Assembly: GCF_947387555.1 (NCBI RefSeq)
Contig: NZ_CANDNZ010000003.1
Coordinates: forward strand, 372,001-436,000
Origin: Thalassomonas sp. RHCl1
GTDB taxonomy: Bacteria; Pseudomonadota; Gammaproteobacteria; Enterobacterales; Alteromonadaceae
Direction of reading: 5' to 3'
DNA: 64,000 nt
Shown here: one piece after another, positions 54,843 through 64,000 of the stretch
Position numbering within the stretch: position 1 is the first letter of the stretch
Layout of the letters: each line of letters starts with the position of its first letter
Notes under the pieces: model-generated
What the model was told of the DNA's origin: nothing
What the model saw: the letters and a program-made list of their open reading frames with translations, nothing else
The model's database searches: none
Position numbers and translations under genes: made by a program

Positions 54843-56021
54843 TCATAGTATGAAGTGCTCTGCCTTAACTTCTTCTTTAGCAAATATATCTCCAAGTTTA
54901 AGGAGTTCTTCAGTATTGCTCCCCTTATCCATTTCCCTCAACCGTTCAATATCAGCCTCACTATATTTGGATAGCGCAGCAGCAATATCAGGATTTTTAT
55001 CTCCGTGGTACTTCCGATAGTTTTCACTTGTTTCTAATTCTACGTTGTAGCGGACATACGATAAAGAAGGCTTACCTGAGAGCAGATCACCTGAGAGATC
55101 GCCAATTTCATAATTGATATAACGGTTTGTGGGTGAGTTTGATAAGTACTGCATCAGCAGTTCAGTATTGTCACAAGCATCCAACATCAACATTTCCGGT
55201 ACATTTTGCGCCCAAAAGATATTCCACGGATTTTTGAGTTTCTTGGCATCTAAACGGCGCTTCCAAAAGCCTGTACCAACAGAAACAATCAATAGATCTT
55301 CTTTATTGGCAGACCAGTGATAAGGGAAACCATCAAGCGTGGCGATAAGAAAAAGTTGTAATGCCGGGTTATTTGCCATACTTACGCCGCCATCAACAAA
55401 CATGCCAAAGTCAGGCTCCGCAGATAAGCCAACATCCAGCTCTATCGGTTTAAAAAAAGTCGGCGCAGCAGAGCTTGCACGTAGTATTTTCCACAGCGGG
55501 ATATCACAATTGTCCTCAAAGAATTTGCCGTCAGGGTGGTTGATAAAAGGCCAGGTACTAAAATTATCTGCACGCTTGGTAACAACACAAAGGCCTGTTT
55601 TGATGCTAGGTGAGCCTAAGGTGATTTTTTCTGAGATGATTTCTTTGATTGCTTTCTCAAGTGGTTTAACAGACCACTTGGTATAAAGCTTGTCTACCAA
55701 GCGTCCAATAAGAGGAAGATGCTTTATCAGGTATGCAGGCTTTGAAAAAACTTTTTTTCCTAGTTTTTCATAATTCTTTCTTATCGTTGCTACATCAAAA
55801 CCAAGTGCTAACTGTGCCGCAATAAGTGCGCCGGTGCTCGTCCCGCCGATCAAGTCAAAATAATCAGAAAGAACGGCATCTTCCTTATCAAGTTCCTTAC
55901 GCACTATTGTTTCAATATTTTGTAGGTAGCCAAGTGTTAGACAACCACGAATTCCTCCACCATCGATGGATAGGATGCGCTTTTCGTTAGAAACAGCATT
56001 AGCTTTTTTCGATGAATCCAC
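54843..56021 (-). CDS. Patatin-like phospholipase paired with the TIR-NACHT protein
   Basis: A 392-residue protein. The oxyanion motif is SIDGGGIRGCLTL (about 18-30), the catalytic serine is S62 in GGTSTGALIAAQLALG, and the dyad Asp is D210 in FVDGGVSMANNP. The rest is typical of bacterial patatins that hydrolyse phospholipids. Similar patatins (CapV) act as membrane-degrading effectors of CBASS anti-phage systems. The GTG start at 56021 has GGAG about 10 bases upstream, within the 20-bp gap after the TIR-NACHT gene. The two genes are clearly one operon. I infer that this is the effector, or a second effector, activated by the TIR-NACHT protein. Confidence 0.9.
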   Translation of the reverse strand: MDSSKKANAVSNEKRILSIDGGGIRGCLTLGYLQNIETIVRKELDKEDAVLSDYFDLIGGTSTGALIAAQLALGFDVATIRKNYEKLGKKVFSKPAYLIKHLPLIGRLVDKLYTKWSVKPLEKAIKEIISEKITLGSPSIKTGLCVVTKRADNFSTWPFINHPDGKFFEDNCDIPLWKILRASSAAPTFFKPIELDVGLSAEPDFGMFVDGGVSMANNPALQLFLIATLDGFPYHWSANKEDLLIVSVGTGFWKRRLDAKKLKNPWNIFWAQNVPEMLMLDACDNTELLMQYLSNSPTNRYINYEIGDLSGDLLSGKPSLSYVRYNVELETSENYRKYHGDKNPDIAAALSKYSEADIERLREMDKGSNTEELLKLGDIFAKEEVKAEHFIL

Positions 56022-56041
56022 TTTAGTGCTCCAGATTATGA

Positions 56042-59017
56042 CTATGAGCTGTAACCGATAACATCGCTGAGATCAGCTCCATTGAGATTAGCTCCACTGA
56101 GATCAGCTCCACTGAGATTAGCTTCACTGAGATTAGCTCCACTGAGATTGGCTCCACTGAGATTAGCCTCATTAAGATTAGCCTCATTAAGATTAGCTTC
56201 ACTGAGATTAGCTCTACTGAGATTAGCTCCACTGAGATTGGCTCCACTGAGATTAGCCTCATTGAGATTAGCCTCATTAAGATTAGCTTCACTGAGATTA
56301 GCTCCACTGAGATTAGCTCTATCGAGCTCAGTTCGATAGAGTTCAGCTCGATAAAGCCCAGCATTTCTCAGATCAGCTCTTATGAGATAAGCTCTACTGA
56401 GATCAGCTCTGCTGAGAGCAGCTCCATTGAGATTAGCTCCCGATAGGAATGCTCCCATGAGAATGGCCTTGCTTAAATTAGCGTTACTAAGATTTGAGCC
56501 TGTATAATTACCCTGTGCCAAATTAACGTTATAGAGATCTGCCTCACGTAAATCACAACCGATTGCCATGATAAACCCTGAAAACTCATTTTTATGAAGT
56601 TTAATCCTTTCTAAAAACATAAGGTTAATGTCCTGCTTCCCCCACCCTTCAGTTGTAAACTTAGAAATTAATGCTTTGAAAAAACCTACACCGCCAGGCT
56701 GAAAGCGAAGAGTGCGCCCCAGATCTGAGCAATAGGTTAGCTCCCGCTTTTTAAGGTTATTTTCAGGGCTTAGTCGCTTCGATAGTCGCTCAAAAATATA
56801 TGCGGTTATTTGCATTAGTGCATGCCCCAAATGGGAGTCCAGCACACTTGTGCGGATTGGAGCCAAATCATCATTAGTATCAAATGGAATCACTTGTTGA
56901 AAGAGCGCATCAATATAAGGCTCTTCCCAGCGTGAACGAGCACGGCTTCCTGTAGGCTGGTGCCGAAGCAAAGCCCCCTCAGCCCACCAGGCATAAACAG
57001 ATAAAACGGCATCCCGTAACCATTGCCACTGATTAAGGTTTGACGCCATGTGGTTTTCAATTAACCAAAATAAATGAGTTCTTACTTCTTCTGTTAACCA
57101 TTGCGGTGACAATAAATAAGCAAGTCGTCTTGACAGATCGTACTCAGGGGTGCCACGGTCAAAATCTTGCCAATAGTCATAATTTTTATGTGGTTCAAAC
57201 AGGCCTTGTTGTGTTTTAGCGACATCTAGCAGCGCTGAAAAGATTGCTTCTGCAAACAAATATTCACGAAAACTTTTATGTAGAAACTCACAGCCAAGGT
57301 TGGTATTGCCGCCTTTAAAGTAAAAATTGATAACCAGCTCTTGTAATGCTGTTTCTGTATCCGCTTGATGGTGCCAATTACTCAATAAATGTTCTAGTAT
57401 GGGTAATTCGCTGTCTTCAAAGCGAGCTTCTAACTCAGTAAAAGAGACTGACTCCCCTCGCAGTATACTGATGGTCGCTGCAACTTCTTGTAATAACCGC
57501 CGCAAATTTTCTCCACCACGGTGAGCAGCATCTTCCAGGTCTTCATCTTGTCCCTTACCGGCATGCTTCACTGTAATATTGATTAATTCATGGTAGAGCG
57601 CCGTGGGCTTGCTGATAAGATCTTGAGGTAACTTGTCTGTTTCTGAAAAAACTCTGAATGAAAGGTATGCCAACAAAGGATTTCCGAGAAAATCCCCTGT
57701 AGAATCAGAATTCTGCTGCTCTTCATTAAACCAAGCCTCATAATGATCAAACACAGGTTTAAGTGTTTGCAGGTCAATTGACCAGGCAGTCTTTCCTATC
57801 TCTCCACAGGGGTTATTTTGCGCATCAAGGAGGTACTGAGAAATATTTTTTGCATATTGTTGTAGCTGCTCCGGACGCATGGCGCGCATGGTAAGTATTG
57901 GTGTAGTTTTTCGCAGAACTCCACTGTGAGAAACCTCGTTTGAAGGACGTCCCGTCAATACCAAACGCATCTTTACGCCACGTTTCTTGATGAAATAATC
58001 ACGTATTTTTGGCAGCCATGTAGATAATTGAGCTTTAAATGAGACGTTGCCGGTAAGACTTACCTCATCCCAACCATCAAGGATAATAACTGTTTTACAA
58101 ATTTCAGCTTGCTGAAACTTTATTCTCTCTTCAAGCAGAGTATTAATGATCTCTGAATCCGGGTTTGGTGAGTCTTCATCAGCAAAGCCGATTCGGATTG
58201 CATCATCCAGTAATTCATCTACCGTTGAAAAACTACTTAAACGTAAGTCTTTAAATTTAATGATGATTGGTTGCAAACCTTCATCAATTAATTTACTTGC
58301 CAGTCGATAGGTAAAGGCCGACTTACCTGCACCAGGCCCAGCTTGAATGGTAATTAAATCTGAAAAATCAGAATTTCCCATCAAAGAGAGTACGGTTTCA
58401 AGCATGGGCTCTCGCCCACCACATTCACCTTTCTCTTGAAAAGGATCTTTTTTGTCATTTTGAACCTGCTCCCACAGCAATGACCCGCACTCCGGTTCAA
58501 TGTAAACATCGGCAAGTGCATAAGGTTCTTTTTGAAATATTGGCGCATCGTGATATTGCCAATAGAGCCATGCCTGATGGGCTGCCAGATAATCATTTGC
58601 AGTACGTTCTTGAGAGGAAACACCTGATAAGGCAGTTTTTATTTTTTCGAGATAATTATCAGCAGTTATGACCCCCTTAGTACCTTGAATTTCATCAAGT
58701 ATCCCCGTATCAAAAAATTCACTTTCAACGCAAACAGGAATCACCTGGATATCCATTATATTCCAGCGGGCAACAAGTACCGCCCACTCTCTTCGACACC
58801 AGTCTGAAGCGTTGGCTTCCTTACTTAGAATAACAATGGCGGCATCACAACCAAGCAGCCAATCATAGAGTTCACGCGTCCAGCGTTTGCTAACTTCCAT
58901 ATCAGCGTCGCGTAGCAAGTCAAAATCTTGGCCAAGTTCCTTTTCAATCTCTTGAATGACCCCATCACTGGCCTGGTGGCCACTTTTATAACTTATGAAC
59001 AGCTTTGGTAGTGACAT
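56042..59017 (-). CDS. TIR-NACHT-pentapeptide-repeat protein (NLR-like, probable defence sensor)
   Basis: A 991-residue protein with three parts. (1) TIR domain, about 5-135: KLFISYKSGHQASDGVIQEI, with E77 in SDWCRREW at the usual NADase glutamate position. (2) NACHT-type STAND ATPase: Walker A GPGAGKS (227-233), Walker B VIILDGWDEV (310-319), the sensor-like LVLTGRPS, then a helical region to about 815. (3) C-terminal pentapeptide repeats (A-N/D-L-x-x, about 820-985), which form a right-handed helix in the place where animal NLRs carry leucine-rich repeats. NACHT proteins with sensor repeats are established bacterial anti-phage proteins. An AAGGGAAAG site precedes ATG 59017. The gene is followed by the patatin gene after 20 bp. 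Confidence 0.92.
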   Translation of the reverse strand: MSLPKLFISYKSGHQASDGVIQEIEKELGQDFDLLRDADMEVSKRWTRELYDWLLGCDAAIVILSKEANASDWCRREWAVLVARWNIMDIQVIPVCVESEFFDTGILDEIQGTKGVITADNYLEKIKTALSGVSSQERTANDYLAAHQAWLYWQYHDAPIFQKEPYALADVYIEPECGSLLWEQVQNDKKDPFQEKGECGGREPMLETVLSLMGNSDFSDLITIQAGPGAGKSAFTYRLASKLIDEGLQPIIIKFKDLRLSSFSTVDELLDDAIRIGFADEDSPNPDSEIINTLLEERIKFQQAEICKTVIILDGWDEVSLTGNVSFKAQLSTWLPKIRDYFIKKRGVKMRLVLTGRPSNEVSHSGVLRKTTPILTMRAMRPEQLQQYAKNISQYLLDAQNNPCGEIGKTAWSIDLQTLKPVFDHYEAWFNEEQQNSDSTGDFLGNPLLAYLSFRVFSETDKLPQDLISKPTALYHELINITVKHAGKGQDEDLEDAAHRGGENLRRLLQEVAATISILRGESVSFTELEARFEDSELPILEHLLSNWHHQADTETALQELVINFYFKGGNTNLGCEFLHKSFREYLFAEAIFSALLDVAKTQQGLFEPHKNYDYWQDFDRGTPEYDLSRRLAYLLSPQWLTEEVRTHLFWLIENHMASNLNQWQWLRDAVLSVYAWWAEGALLRHQPTGSRARSRWEEPYIDALFQQVIPFDTNDDLAPIRTSVLDSHLGHALMQITAYIFERLSKRLSPENNLKKRELTYCSDLGRTLRFQPGGVGFFKALISKFTTEGWGKQDINLMFLERIKLHKNEFSGFIMAIGCDLREADLYNVNLAQGNYTGSNLSNANLSKAILMGAFLSGANLNGAALSRADLSRAYLIRADLRNAGLYRAELYRTELDRANLSGANLSEANLNEANLNEANLSGANLSGANLSRANLSEANLNEANLNEANLSGANLSGANLSEANLSGADLSGANLNGADLSDVIGYSS
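56131..56310 (-). repeat. 90-bp tandem duplication within the pentapeptide-repeat region
   Basis: Segments 56131-56220 and 56221-56310 are identical except for two bases. Each encodes six pentapeptides, in the order SE-NE-NE-SG-SG-S(R/E) by the last two residues. The near identity, compared with the diverged repeats around it, points to a very recent expansion of the likely sensor domain. Confidence 0.92.
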
Positions 59018-59457
59018 TTCTTTCCCTTGCTCTCTTTTGCCGTTGGTTGCAGAGTACGGGTACTCTTAATTTTCAACAGAATGTATTTTTGTTGTAGATT
59101 AAAGAGGGTGAGTCAAAACAATAAGCGCCTACTTATGGCAGTGAGCAAGTAGTCTGTAACTTCCTGTCCCTAAAGCTAACGTTTATTATGCAGACATCTC
59201 AGTAATTCCATCTACTTAATTGCTCCATTATCTACCGTAAAGCTTTTTAGTTTCAAACTTTTAAAGGATATATTTTGAACTATTTATAAAAATTAACTGC
59301 TATTAATGAGGAGTCATTGTAATAAATCATCCTCATGTCCATCGCTTTTATAAAATCATTGTGGGATAAGGGAGCGGATTCACTCCCTATTGCAGGTGGC
59401 AGCCCTAAACAGAGCTATTGCCACTTGGGCAGATTCATCAAGGGCAGCTAAGTTTCC
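59018..59457. other. Gap upstream of the TIR-NACHT operon, with hairpins
   Basis: 440 bp, AT-rich at 59200-59340, the probable promoter region of the TIR-NACHT/patatin operon. Near the hydroxylase stop, hairpins GGGAG/CTCCC (about 59372-59389) and GGTGGCA/TGCCACT (about 59395-59427) could end the molybdenum-hydroxylase transcript. No ORF was found. Confidence 0.45.
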
Positions 59458-61728
59458 CTAGCTGTTTAAAAGGCGCTTAACTTCGTCGGCACGAATAGGT
59501 AAGTCACGTACCCTGACACCAACCGCATCAAAAATAGCATTGCCTATCGCCGGAGCTACGGCAATAACTCCGGGCTCACCTAAACCAACCGGCGCTTCTT
59601 CGCTTTCAACAAAACGAATATCCAATTCAGGGACATCATTCATGCGAAGGGGAGAATAGCTATTTAAATTGGTCGCTGATATTTTGCCCTCTTTAAAAGC
59701 ATTACCTTCATGCAAGGCCAAACTCACGCCCCACAGTACCGAGCCTTCAAGCTGCGCCAATGCCCCGTCAGGATGGACAACCAATCCGCAATCGACCACC
59801 AGGGTGAGTTTTTTCAGGGTAACTTCACCTGTGCCACGGTTAACTTTAACTTTTGCGACACAGCTTATCCAGGTAGGCATAGTACGTTCCTGGCCCGCGC
59901 AAACCGCAACGCCCATGCCCTCATCAGCAGCCAGTTTTTCTCCCCAGCCGGAAGCTTCTTTCGCCTGTTTAAGGGTATGCGCCAAGCGTTCAGCACCGGC
60001 TTTATTTTTCCCTTTGCCGTCAAGCAGGTTTAAACGAAACGCTAACGGGTCCTGTTTACTTTGATGGGCAATTTCATCCATAAAAGACTCAACTCCCCAA
60101 CCGATCCAACCGGGGCCAACCGAACGTAACCAGCCGGGTAAGAAAGTGCGCTGTGCCAGATCGTTATTGATCGCCCGAACCCTATGGTTCTCTATGCTGT
60201 ACCAGTGATCCGCACCACTGGTTGAAAAGGGATCTATTTTACCTTTTTTATCGAGACTGTCCGGCATAAAGCCCGGTGCCATCGACAGGGTTGGCCAGCC
60301 TGCCGTCAGGGCATGCTCAACCGAGAGTAAGGCATTTTTTCCGTCAAAAGCGGCGTCAAAGCGTTGTACCGACGGTGAACGCGGTTGACTGAAAATAGAG
60401 TCATCTTCACGAGTAAAAATGAGTTTCACCGGCTTCGAGATTTTCTGCGCCACTAAAGCTGCCGGGAGCATATAATCGCCAAAAAGCCTCCTGCCAAATC
60501 CACCGCCAAGATAATACTGATGTATCACCACCTTTTCGGCCGGTAAACCGAGTGCTTTTGCTACCGCCGGTAAGGTGAGCGACTGCCATTGATTGCCGCT
60601 ATGGACATGACAGACGCCGTCGATAAACTCTACCGTTGCATTTAAGGGCTCCAGCTGGAAGTGAATAGCAGACGCTGTTTTATAGGTCGAAGTTAAGTGA
60701 GTTTCTGTCAGATCTGTAACCGCGCCAACATCCCCTTCATCAACAAACAGCACTCCCTGGTTTTTATCATTAACCAGCCGGGTACCTTCTTGCTGGATAT
60801 CTTCTTCCGATACTGCAGCTGTGGGGCCTTTTTGGTAAGAAACGCTTATCGCCTTAACAGCATTCATGGCCGCAGCATAAGTTTCGCCAAGCACGATAAC
60901 CCAACCTTGTATCATGTCACTGGGGTCTGTGATGATCTCATAACCTAAATAACCGGCAATGCCTTTGGCTGCCTGATCTTTTACCTCTATAACCTTGCTA
61001 CCATAACGTGTCGGCGGCACAATAGGACGCGCATACACCATGCCCGGTACTTCCACGTCTATGCCATATTTGGCACTGCCGTCGGTTTTCGCCGGGATAT
61101 CCAGTGCCTGACTTTTTTTCCCCACCAGCTTCAACTGCTTCACCGGTTTTAACGGCAGGTTTTTTATCTCTTCCGGCGTTAAGATTTTATCAAATTTGCC
61201 GCGCTGGATGATCTCAGAAAAACTTACTTTCTTGTCACCGGAGATCACAAAGCCCTGCTCGGTATCGCAGCTTTCGGGACTCACCCCCAACATTTTGGCA
61301 CCGGCCTCTATCAAGGCTATCCGTCCGGCAGCACCGGCTTGTGACAACATTTTGAAGTTCTGGAATACCGACCAGGAACCGCCGGTGACCATAAAGCCCC
61401 ATTTAGGATCGGTATCAACATGGCGGATACGAACCGAATACCAGTCAGCCCCCAGCTCATCACAAACAATGCGCGCGAAGGCCGTGCCAACATGCTGCCC
61501 CATTTCGGCCTTGGCAATATTTACCAGCACTTCGCCCTCGCTGTTCATTTCTATCCAGACATTCGGGCTGAACGACTTACTGGCCAGTAAGGCTTGTGCC
61601 GAAGGCGAATTGACCAAACCCGAGACACCGCCAAAGGCCATCAGTAATGAAGTACCGACACTGCCGATCATAAAGCGACGCCGTGAAGCATCTATCTCAT
61701 TTTGCTGCTCATTTTTTTGCTTGCTCAT
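59458..61728 (-). CDS. Molybdenum hydroxylase large subunit (xanthine dehydrogenase family, IorB-like)
   Basis: A 756-residue protein with a twin-arginine export signal ([20 protein letters not shown]), so it is folded with its cofactor and moved to the periplasm. It has the aldehyde-oxidase/xanthine-dehydrogenase molybdopterin domains: [54 protein letters not shown] and the late [20 protein letters not shown] with the catalytic Glu. The family oxidises N-heterocycles or aldehydes (for example isoquinoline 1-oxidoreductase). Its ATG overlaps the stop of the 2Fe-2S subunit gene (ATGA). The substrate is unknown. Confidence 0.93.
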   Translation of the reverse strand: MSKQKNEQQNEIDASRRRFMIGSVGTSLLMAFGGVSGLVNSPSAQALLASKSFSPNVWIEMNSEGEVLVNIAKAEMGQHVGTAFARIVCDELGADWYSVRIRHVDTDPKWGFMVTGGSWSVFQNFKMLSQAGAAGRIALIEAGAKMLGVSPESCDTEQGFVISGDKKVSFSEIIQRGKFDKILTPEEIKNLPLKPVKQLKLVGKKSQALDIPAKTDGSAKYGIDVEVPGMVYARPIVPPTRYGSKVIEVKDQAAKGIAGYLGYEIITDPSDMIQGWVIVLGETYAAAMNAVKAISVSYQKGPTAAVSEEDIQQEGTRLVNDKNQGVLFVDEGDVGAVTDLTETHLTSTYKTASAIHFQLEPLNATVEFIDGVCHVHSGNQWQSLTLPAVAKALGLPAEKVVIHQYYLGGGFGRRLFGDYMLPAALVAQKISKPVKLIFTREDDSIFSQPRSPSVQRFDAAFDGKNALLSVEHALTAGWPTLSMAPGFMPDSLDKKGKIDPFSTSGADHWYSIENHRVRAINNDLAQRTFLPGWLRSVGPGWIGWGVESFMDEIAHQSKQDPLAFRLNLLDGKGKNKAGAERLAHTLKQAKEASGWGEKLAADEGMGVAVCAGQERTMPTWISCVAKVKVNRGTGEVTLKKLTLVVDCGLVVHPDGALAQLEGSVLWGVSLALHEGNAFKEGKISATNLNSYSPLRMNDVPELDIRFVESEEAPVGLGEPGVIAVAPAIGNAIFDAVGVRVRDLPIRADEVKRLLNS

Positions 61729-62228
61729 TCGCTTAACTCCCTGGCACTCTCTGATTGCGGATCATAAATTTCAACTGTCCCGGCAGACGTTGCAGCCGCG
61801 GTTTTTATCGCTGATTTGATACGTTTATAGGCCATGCAGCGGCACAGGTTCGAATTCATATGATTGACAATATCGTCATCAGACGGATTGGCATTGGTGG
61901 CAAGCAAAGTCGCTGCCTGCATAATTTGCCCCGACTGGCAATAACCGCACTGGGGCACTTGCTCGTCTACCCAGGCTTTTTGTAAAGGATGTTTCCCTTC
62001 CAGCCCCTCTATTGTCCTGACTTCTTGTCCGGCAACAGCACTCACAGGTAACACGCAAGAGCGGGTGGCCTGATCACCTAAATGCACGGTACAGGCCCCG
62101 CACATGGCAATACCGCAGCCAAACTTAGTGCCCGTGAGTTTAAATTCGTCACGAAGCACCCAAAGTAACGGGGTATCCTGGGCGACCGAAGTGGTCACTT
62201 TTTTACCATTGAGCATAAATTCAATCAT
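61725..62228 (-). CDS. 2Fe-2S subunit of the molybdenum hydroxylase (IorA-like)
   Basis: A 167-residue protein with two iron-sulfur clusters. The plant-type ferredoxin site is [19 protein letters not shown] plus the RSC. The helical second site has [11 protein letters not shown] and [11 protein letters not shown]. It passes electrons from the molybdenum subunit to an acceptor, probably a periplasmic cytochrome; no FAD subunit is present, which is normal for the Ior-type two-subunit enzymes. It is the first gene of the pair and 86 bp after the xdhC-like gene in transcription order. Confidence 0.94.
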   Translation of the reverse strand: MIEFMLNGKKVTTSVAQDTPLLWVLRDEFKLTGTKFGCGIAMCGACTVHLGDQATRSCVLPVSAVAGQEVRTIEGLEGKHPLQKAWVDEQVPQCGYCQSGQIMQAATLLATNANPSDDDIVNHMNSNLCRCMAYKRIKSAIKTAAATSAGTVEIYDPQSESARELSE

Positions 62229-62314
62229 AATTTTTCCTACTCATCATATAAAACCCGGTAATTTCATGAATTAACAATAAGTTACTCACTAAAGCACAGG
62301 GCGTATTAAAAAAG

Positions 62315-63373
62315 TTAGGCCAAGCGCTTAAGGTGATTAACCACCGGCGTTTGCCCTAAAACTCCACTGATAGATTTCGCCGTTTTCTGTTTTAAACTGG
62401 CATGGCATTCACTCAAAATAGCCAGCGCAATACTTTCAGGCAGCTCAGCGCCTATATCTAAACCGGCAGGGCCTGCCAAAGGGAAAGGTAGCTGTTCAGG
62501 CGCCAGCTTGGCTTGCTCCAGCACCTGAAGTTTGCGGTGTGCCGGCCCCAATAACGCCAGATAACTGATAGAAGATGTCAGCAAGGCCGTCACGGCTTTA
62601 GCGTCCAGGCTGATGTTATGTGTCATGACCACAGCCGCATCTATTTGATTGGCTTGAATAAAGGAGCTAAGCGCCTGCTCGTCGCCGGAAATGATATCCT
62701 TAGCTTTTAAAAAGTATTCTTTTCTTGCATTCGCCGGCCTGGGATCCCAAAGGCTCACGCGCCAGCCTAACTGATAGGCAATTTCAACCACCGGACGGGC
62801 GTCAAAACCGCCGCCCGCCACCAGGATATGCGGCTCGGCAACCACAGGTGTTGCTAACCATTGGCTTATTTCATTGTTATGCTTACGGGGAGCAAACTTT
62901 GCCCGGGGGTTTTTATCAGCAAATACGGATAATTCAAAACTGGCTTGATCAGGCTCGCCGTTATCTGGAATTCTTTGATAATAAATCCCGGTTTTCCTGG
63001 CTTTTAGCGCATCAAATACACAGGAGAGCTCAAGGTAGTTGTTATCACTATTTATCAGCTGCAACATGATATACAGGGTACCGCCACAGCCAATGCCGAG
63101 CTGAAAAGACAAGTCATCTTCGTCGCTGCCATCATAACAAAGCAGCATGCTTTGCCCGGTTTGCATCACTTTACGGGCATTTTTCGCAATGTCCGACTCT
63201 AAGCAGCCACCGCTTAACATGCCAAATTGCTGACCGAAACTGTTGAATAACATCATAGCACCGGCTTTGCGATAACAAGGGCCGTTATGATCATAAATGG
63301 TGCCTAATACCCATTCGCCCTGATCTTTCTTTGCATACCACTGTGTTAAAAGATGAGATAACTGATTACTCAT
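62315..63373 (-). CDS. XdhC/CoxI-family molybdenum-cofactor maturation protein
   Basis: A 352-residue protein. The XdhC N-terminal domain has WVLGTIYDHNGPCYRKAGAM and MLSGGCLESDIAKNARKV with the conserved Cys. The C-terminal Rossmann-like domain has HILVAGGGFDARPVVEIAYQ and ALLGPAHRK, ending with GLDIGAELPESIALAILSEC. XdhC proteins bind molybdenum cofactor, help sulfurate it and insert it into the hydroxylase. Its place before the two hydroxylase genes makes a three-gene operon. Confidence 0.92.
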   Translation of the reverse strand: MSNQLSHLLTQWYAKKDQGEWVLGTIYDHNGPCYRKAGAMMLFNSFGQQFGMLSGGCLESDIAKNARKVMQTGQSMLLCYDGSDEDDLSFQLGIGCGGTLYIMLQLINSDNNYLELSCVFDALKARKTGIYYQRIPDNGEPDQASFELSVFADKNPRAKFAPRKHNNEISQWLATPVVAEPHILVAGGGFDARPVVEIAYQLGWRVSLWDPRPANARKEYFLKAKDIISGDEQALSSFIQANQIDAAVVMTHNISLDAKAVTALLTSSISYLALLGPAHRKLQVLEQAKLAPEQLPFPLAGPAGLDIGAELPESIALAILSECHASLKQKTAKSISGVLGQTPVVNHLKRLA

Positions 63374-63659
63374 AAATCTTGCCTTGTAAAAATGCCTTTA
63401 GATAAACCTCCGCTGTTTTCGGCAATTTGCACCAGAAAAACCCGTTGCCTGGCATTGGCAATCACAAGATCAGCGCCCACAGGTGGTGAGTACTAAGGCT
63501 TTAGCTACGGCTAAAACTTGAAATATGACATCCGGGTTTATCACCTATGCCATAAAGCATAGTTGAAGCCAGCTTAACCAAGTCAGCATTAGCATTAGAA
63601 AACAGCGAATATTGGCTGAATCAGATGATTTCGCTCCCTTCCAGCCTGTGGTATATTTT

Positions 63660-63702
63660 AGTTACCTAATAAACCTTATCAATTAGTTTACTTTTGGTAA
63701 CC
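63660..63702. promoter_or_regulatory. Inverted repeat in the xdhC-hxlR divergent promoter
   Basis: AGTTACC (63660) and GGTAACC (63696) are inverted copies about 36 bp apart, centred about 40 bp before the HxlR gene. A possible operator for the HxlR protein controlling itself and the hydroxylase operon. The remaining 63374-63659 region holds no gene. Confidence 0.4.
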
Positions 63703-63722
63703 TGGATTAACACTGGTGATAA

Positions 63723-64000
63723 ATGGAAAAATGTGTTGTAGAAACAGATAGTAACGGCAGAAAAAAAGTTTTAAACGCCTGTACTGAACCTTGTGCGATC
63801 GAAAAGGGCATGCGTTTAATTGGCGGGAAATGGAAAGGCTCTATTATTTATAAGTTAAAAGATGAACCCGTACGTTTTAATGATTTAACCCGCATGCTCG
63901 GCGGCGCCAGTAAGAAAATGGTCGATCAACGGTTAAAAGAATTAGAAAGCGAAGGCATGGTGTTACGTACCGTCATTAATGACAGGCCGGTTGCAGTAAC
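63723..64000 (+). CDS. HxlR-family transcriptional regulator (C-terminus cut by window edge)
   Basis: 92 codons are visible from ATG 63723. The HxlR winged helix is clear: Cys-containing start (NACTEPCAIEKGMRLIGGKW), KGSIIYKLKDEPVRFNDLTR and SKKMVDQRLKELESEGMVLR, then TVINDRPVAV at the edge. HxlR proteins sense aldehydes, quinones or redox state through a conserved Cys (here in EPCAIE). It is divergent from the molybdenum-hydroxylase operon, so it is a likely regulator of it. Confidence 0.92.
   Translation, partial: MEKCVVETDSNGRKKVLNACTEPCAIEKGMRLIGGKWKGSIIYKLKDEPVRFNDLTRMLGGASKKMVDQRLKELESEGMVLRTVINDRPVAV

Noticed and set aside
56082-56339. 85-codon plus-strand ORF of repeated RLAPLRLA-type sequence
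   Set aside because: Antisense of the pentapeptide repeats; its regularity comes from the repeat.
56131-56340. Regular 15-bp repeats that look like a minisatellite or CRISPR-like array
   Set aside because: They lie in frame inside the TIR-NACHT gene and encode pentapeptides; there are no spacers.

Overview
The window looks like chromosomal DNA of a marine gammaproteobacterium, most likely Alteromonadales and plausibly a Colwelliaceae/Thalassomonas-type bacterium. This is inferred from moderate GC content, PEP-CTERM proteins, chromate efflux, a Lap-type adhesin system, polar-type motAB and many c-di-GMP proteins. No rRNA or tRNA gene and no CRISPR array was seen. Both window edges cut genes: a TonB-dependent receptor on the left and an HxlR regulator on the right.

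Layout. (1) 1-12.4 kb is a mixed chromosomal region. It holds a siderophore receptor behind a Fur-like palindrome, LysR/chrA divergent genes, a chemoreceptor, three small hypothetical genes, and a CrgA-type LysR beside a quinone-oxidoreductase-like gene and an SDR gene. Two regulator remnants (LysR and GlxA/AraC type) lie in the gaps. (2) 12.6-25.9 kb is a minus-strand biofilm operon: adhesin, LapB ABC exporter, LapC fusion protein, TolC-like channel, OmpA lipoprotein, LapG protease and LapD c-di-GMP receptor. The adhesin carries the TAAG site that LapG would cut, so release or retention of the adhesin is expected to follow c-di-GMP through LapD. (3) 26.2-32.6 kb has three PEP-CTERM proteins, a PhnZ-like HD oxygenase divergent from a membrane transporter with two identical palindromic operators between them, and an unannotated CsrB-type regulatory RNA on the minus strand with a GacA/UvrY-type box upstream. 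(4) 32.8-38.8 kb has a beta-propeller protein, a PLP-dependent cystathionine gamma-synthase-family enzyme, a periplasmic BMP-type binding protein overlapping a diguanylate cyclase gene, and an S24 repressor. (5) 38.9-41.3 kb is an IS30-family element whose transposase has one in-frame stop, inserted against the remains of a DUF4157 (eCIS-core) gene. (6) 41.4-50.1 kb has motAB, a 1557-residue hybrid sensor kinase with a GGDEF output domain, and an HDOD protein. (7) 50.2-54.6 kb is a run of small co-directional minus-strand genes resembling cassette cargo. (8) 54.8-59.0 kb is a two-gene operon of a TIR-NACHT-pentapeptide-repeat protein and a patatin-like phospholipase. It is the best candidate for an undescribed system, probably anti-phage. 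(9) 59.5-64.0 kb has a molybdenum hydroxylase (large and 2Fe-2S subunits), an XdhC-type maturation factor and a divergent HxlR regulator.

Three themes link the genes: c-di-GMP and Csr control of surface attachment (Lap operon, CsrB-like RNA, two GGDEF proteins, motAB, HDOD); cell-surface export (PEP-CTERM proteins, Lap adhesin); and an accessory defence and cassette-like island at 50-59 kb. All functional statements come from reading the sequence and from family knowledge; no database search was possible.
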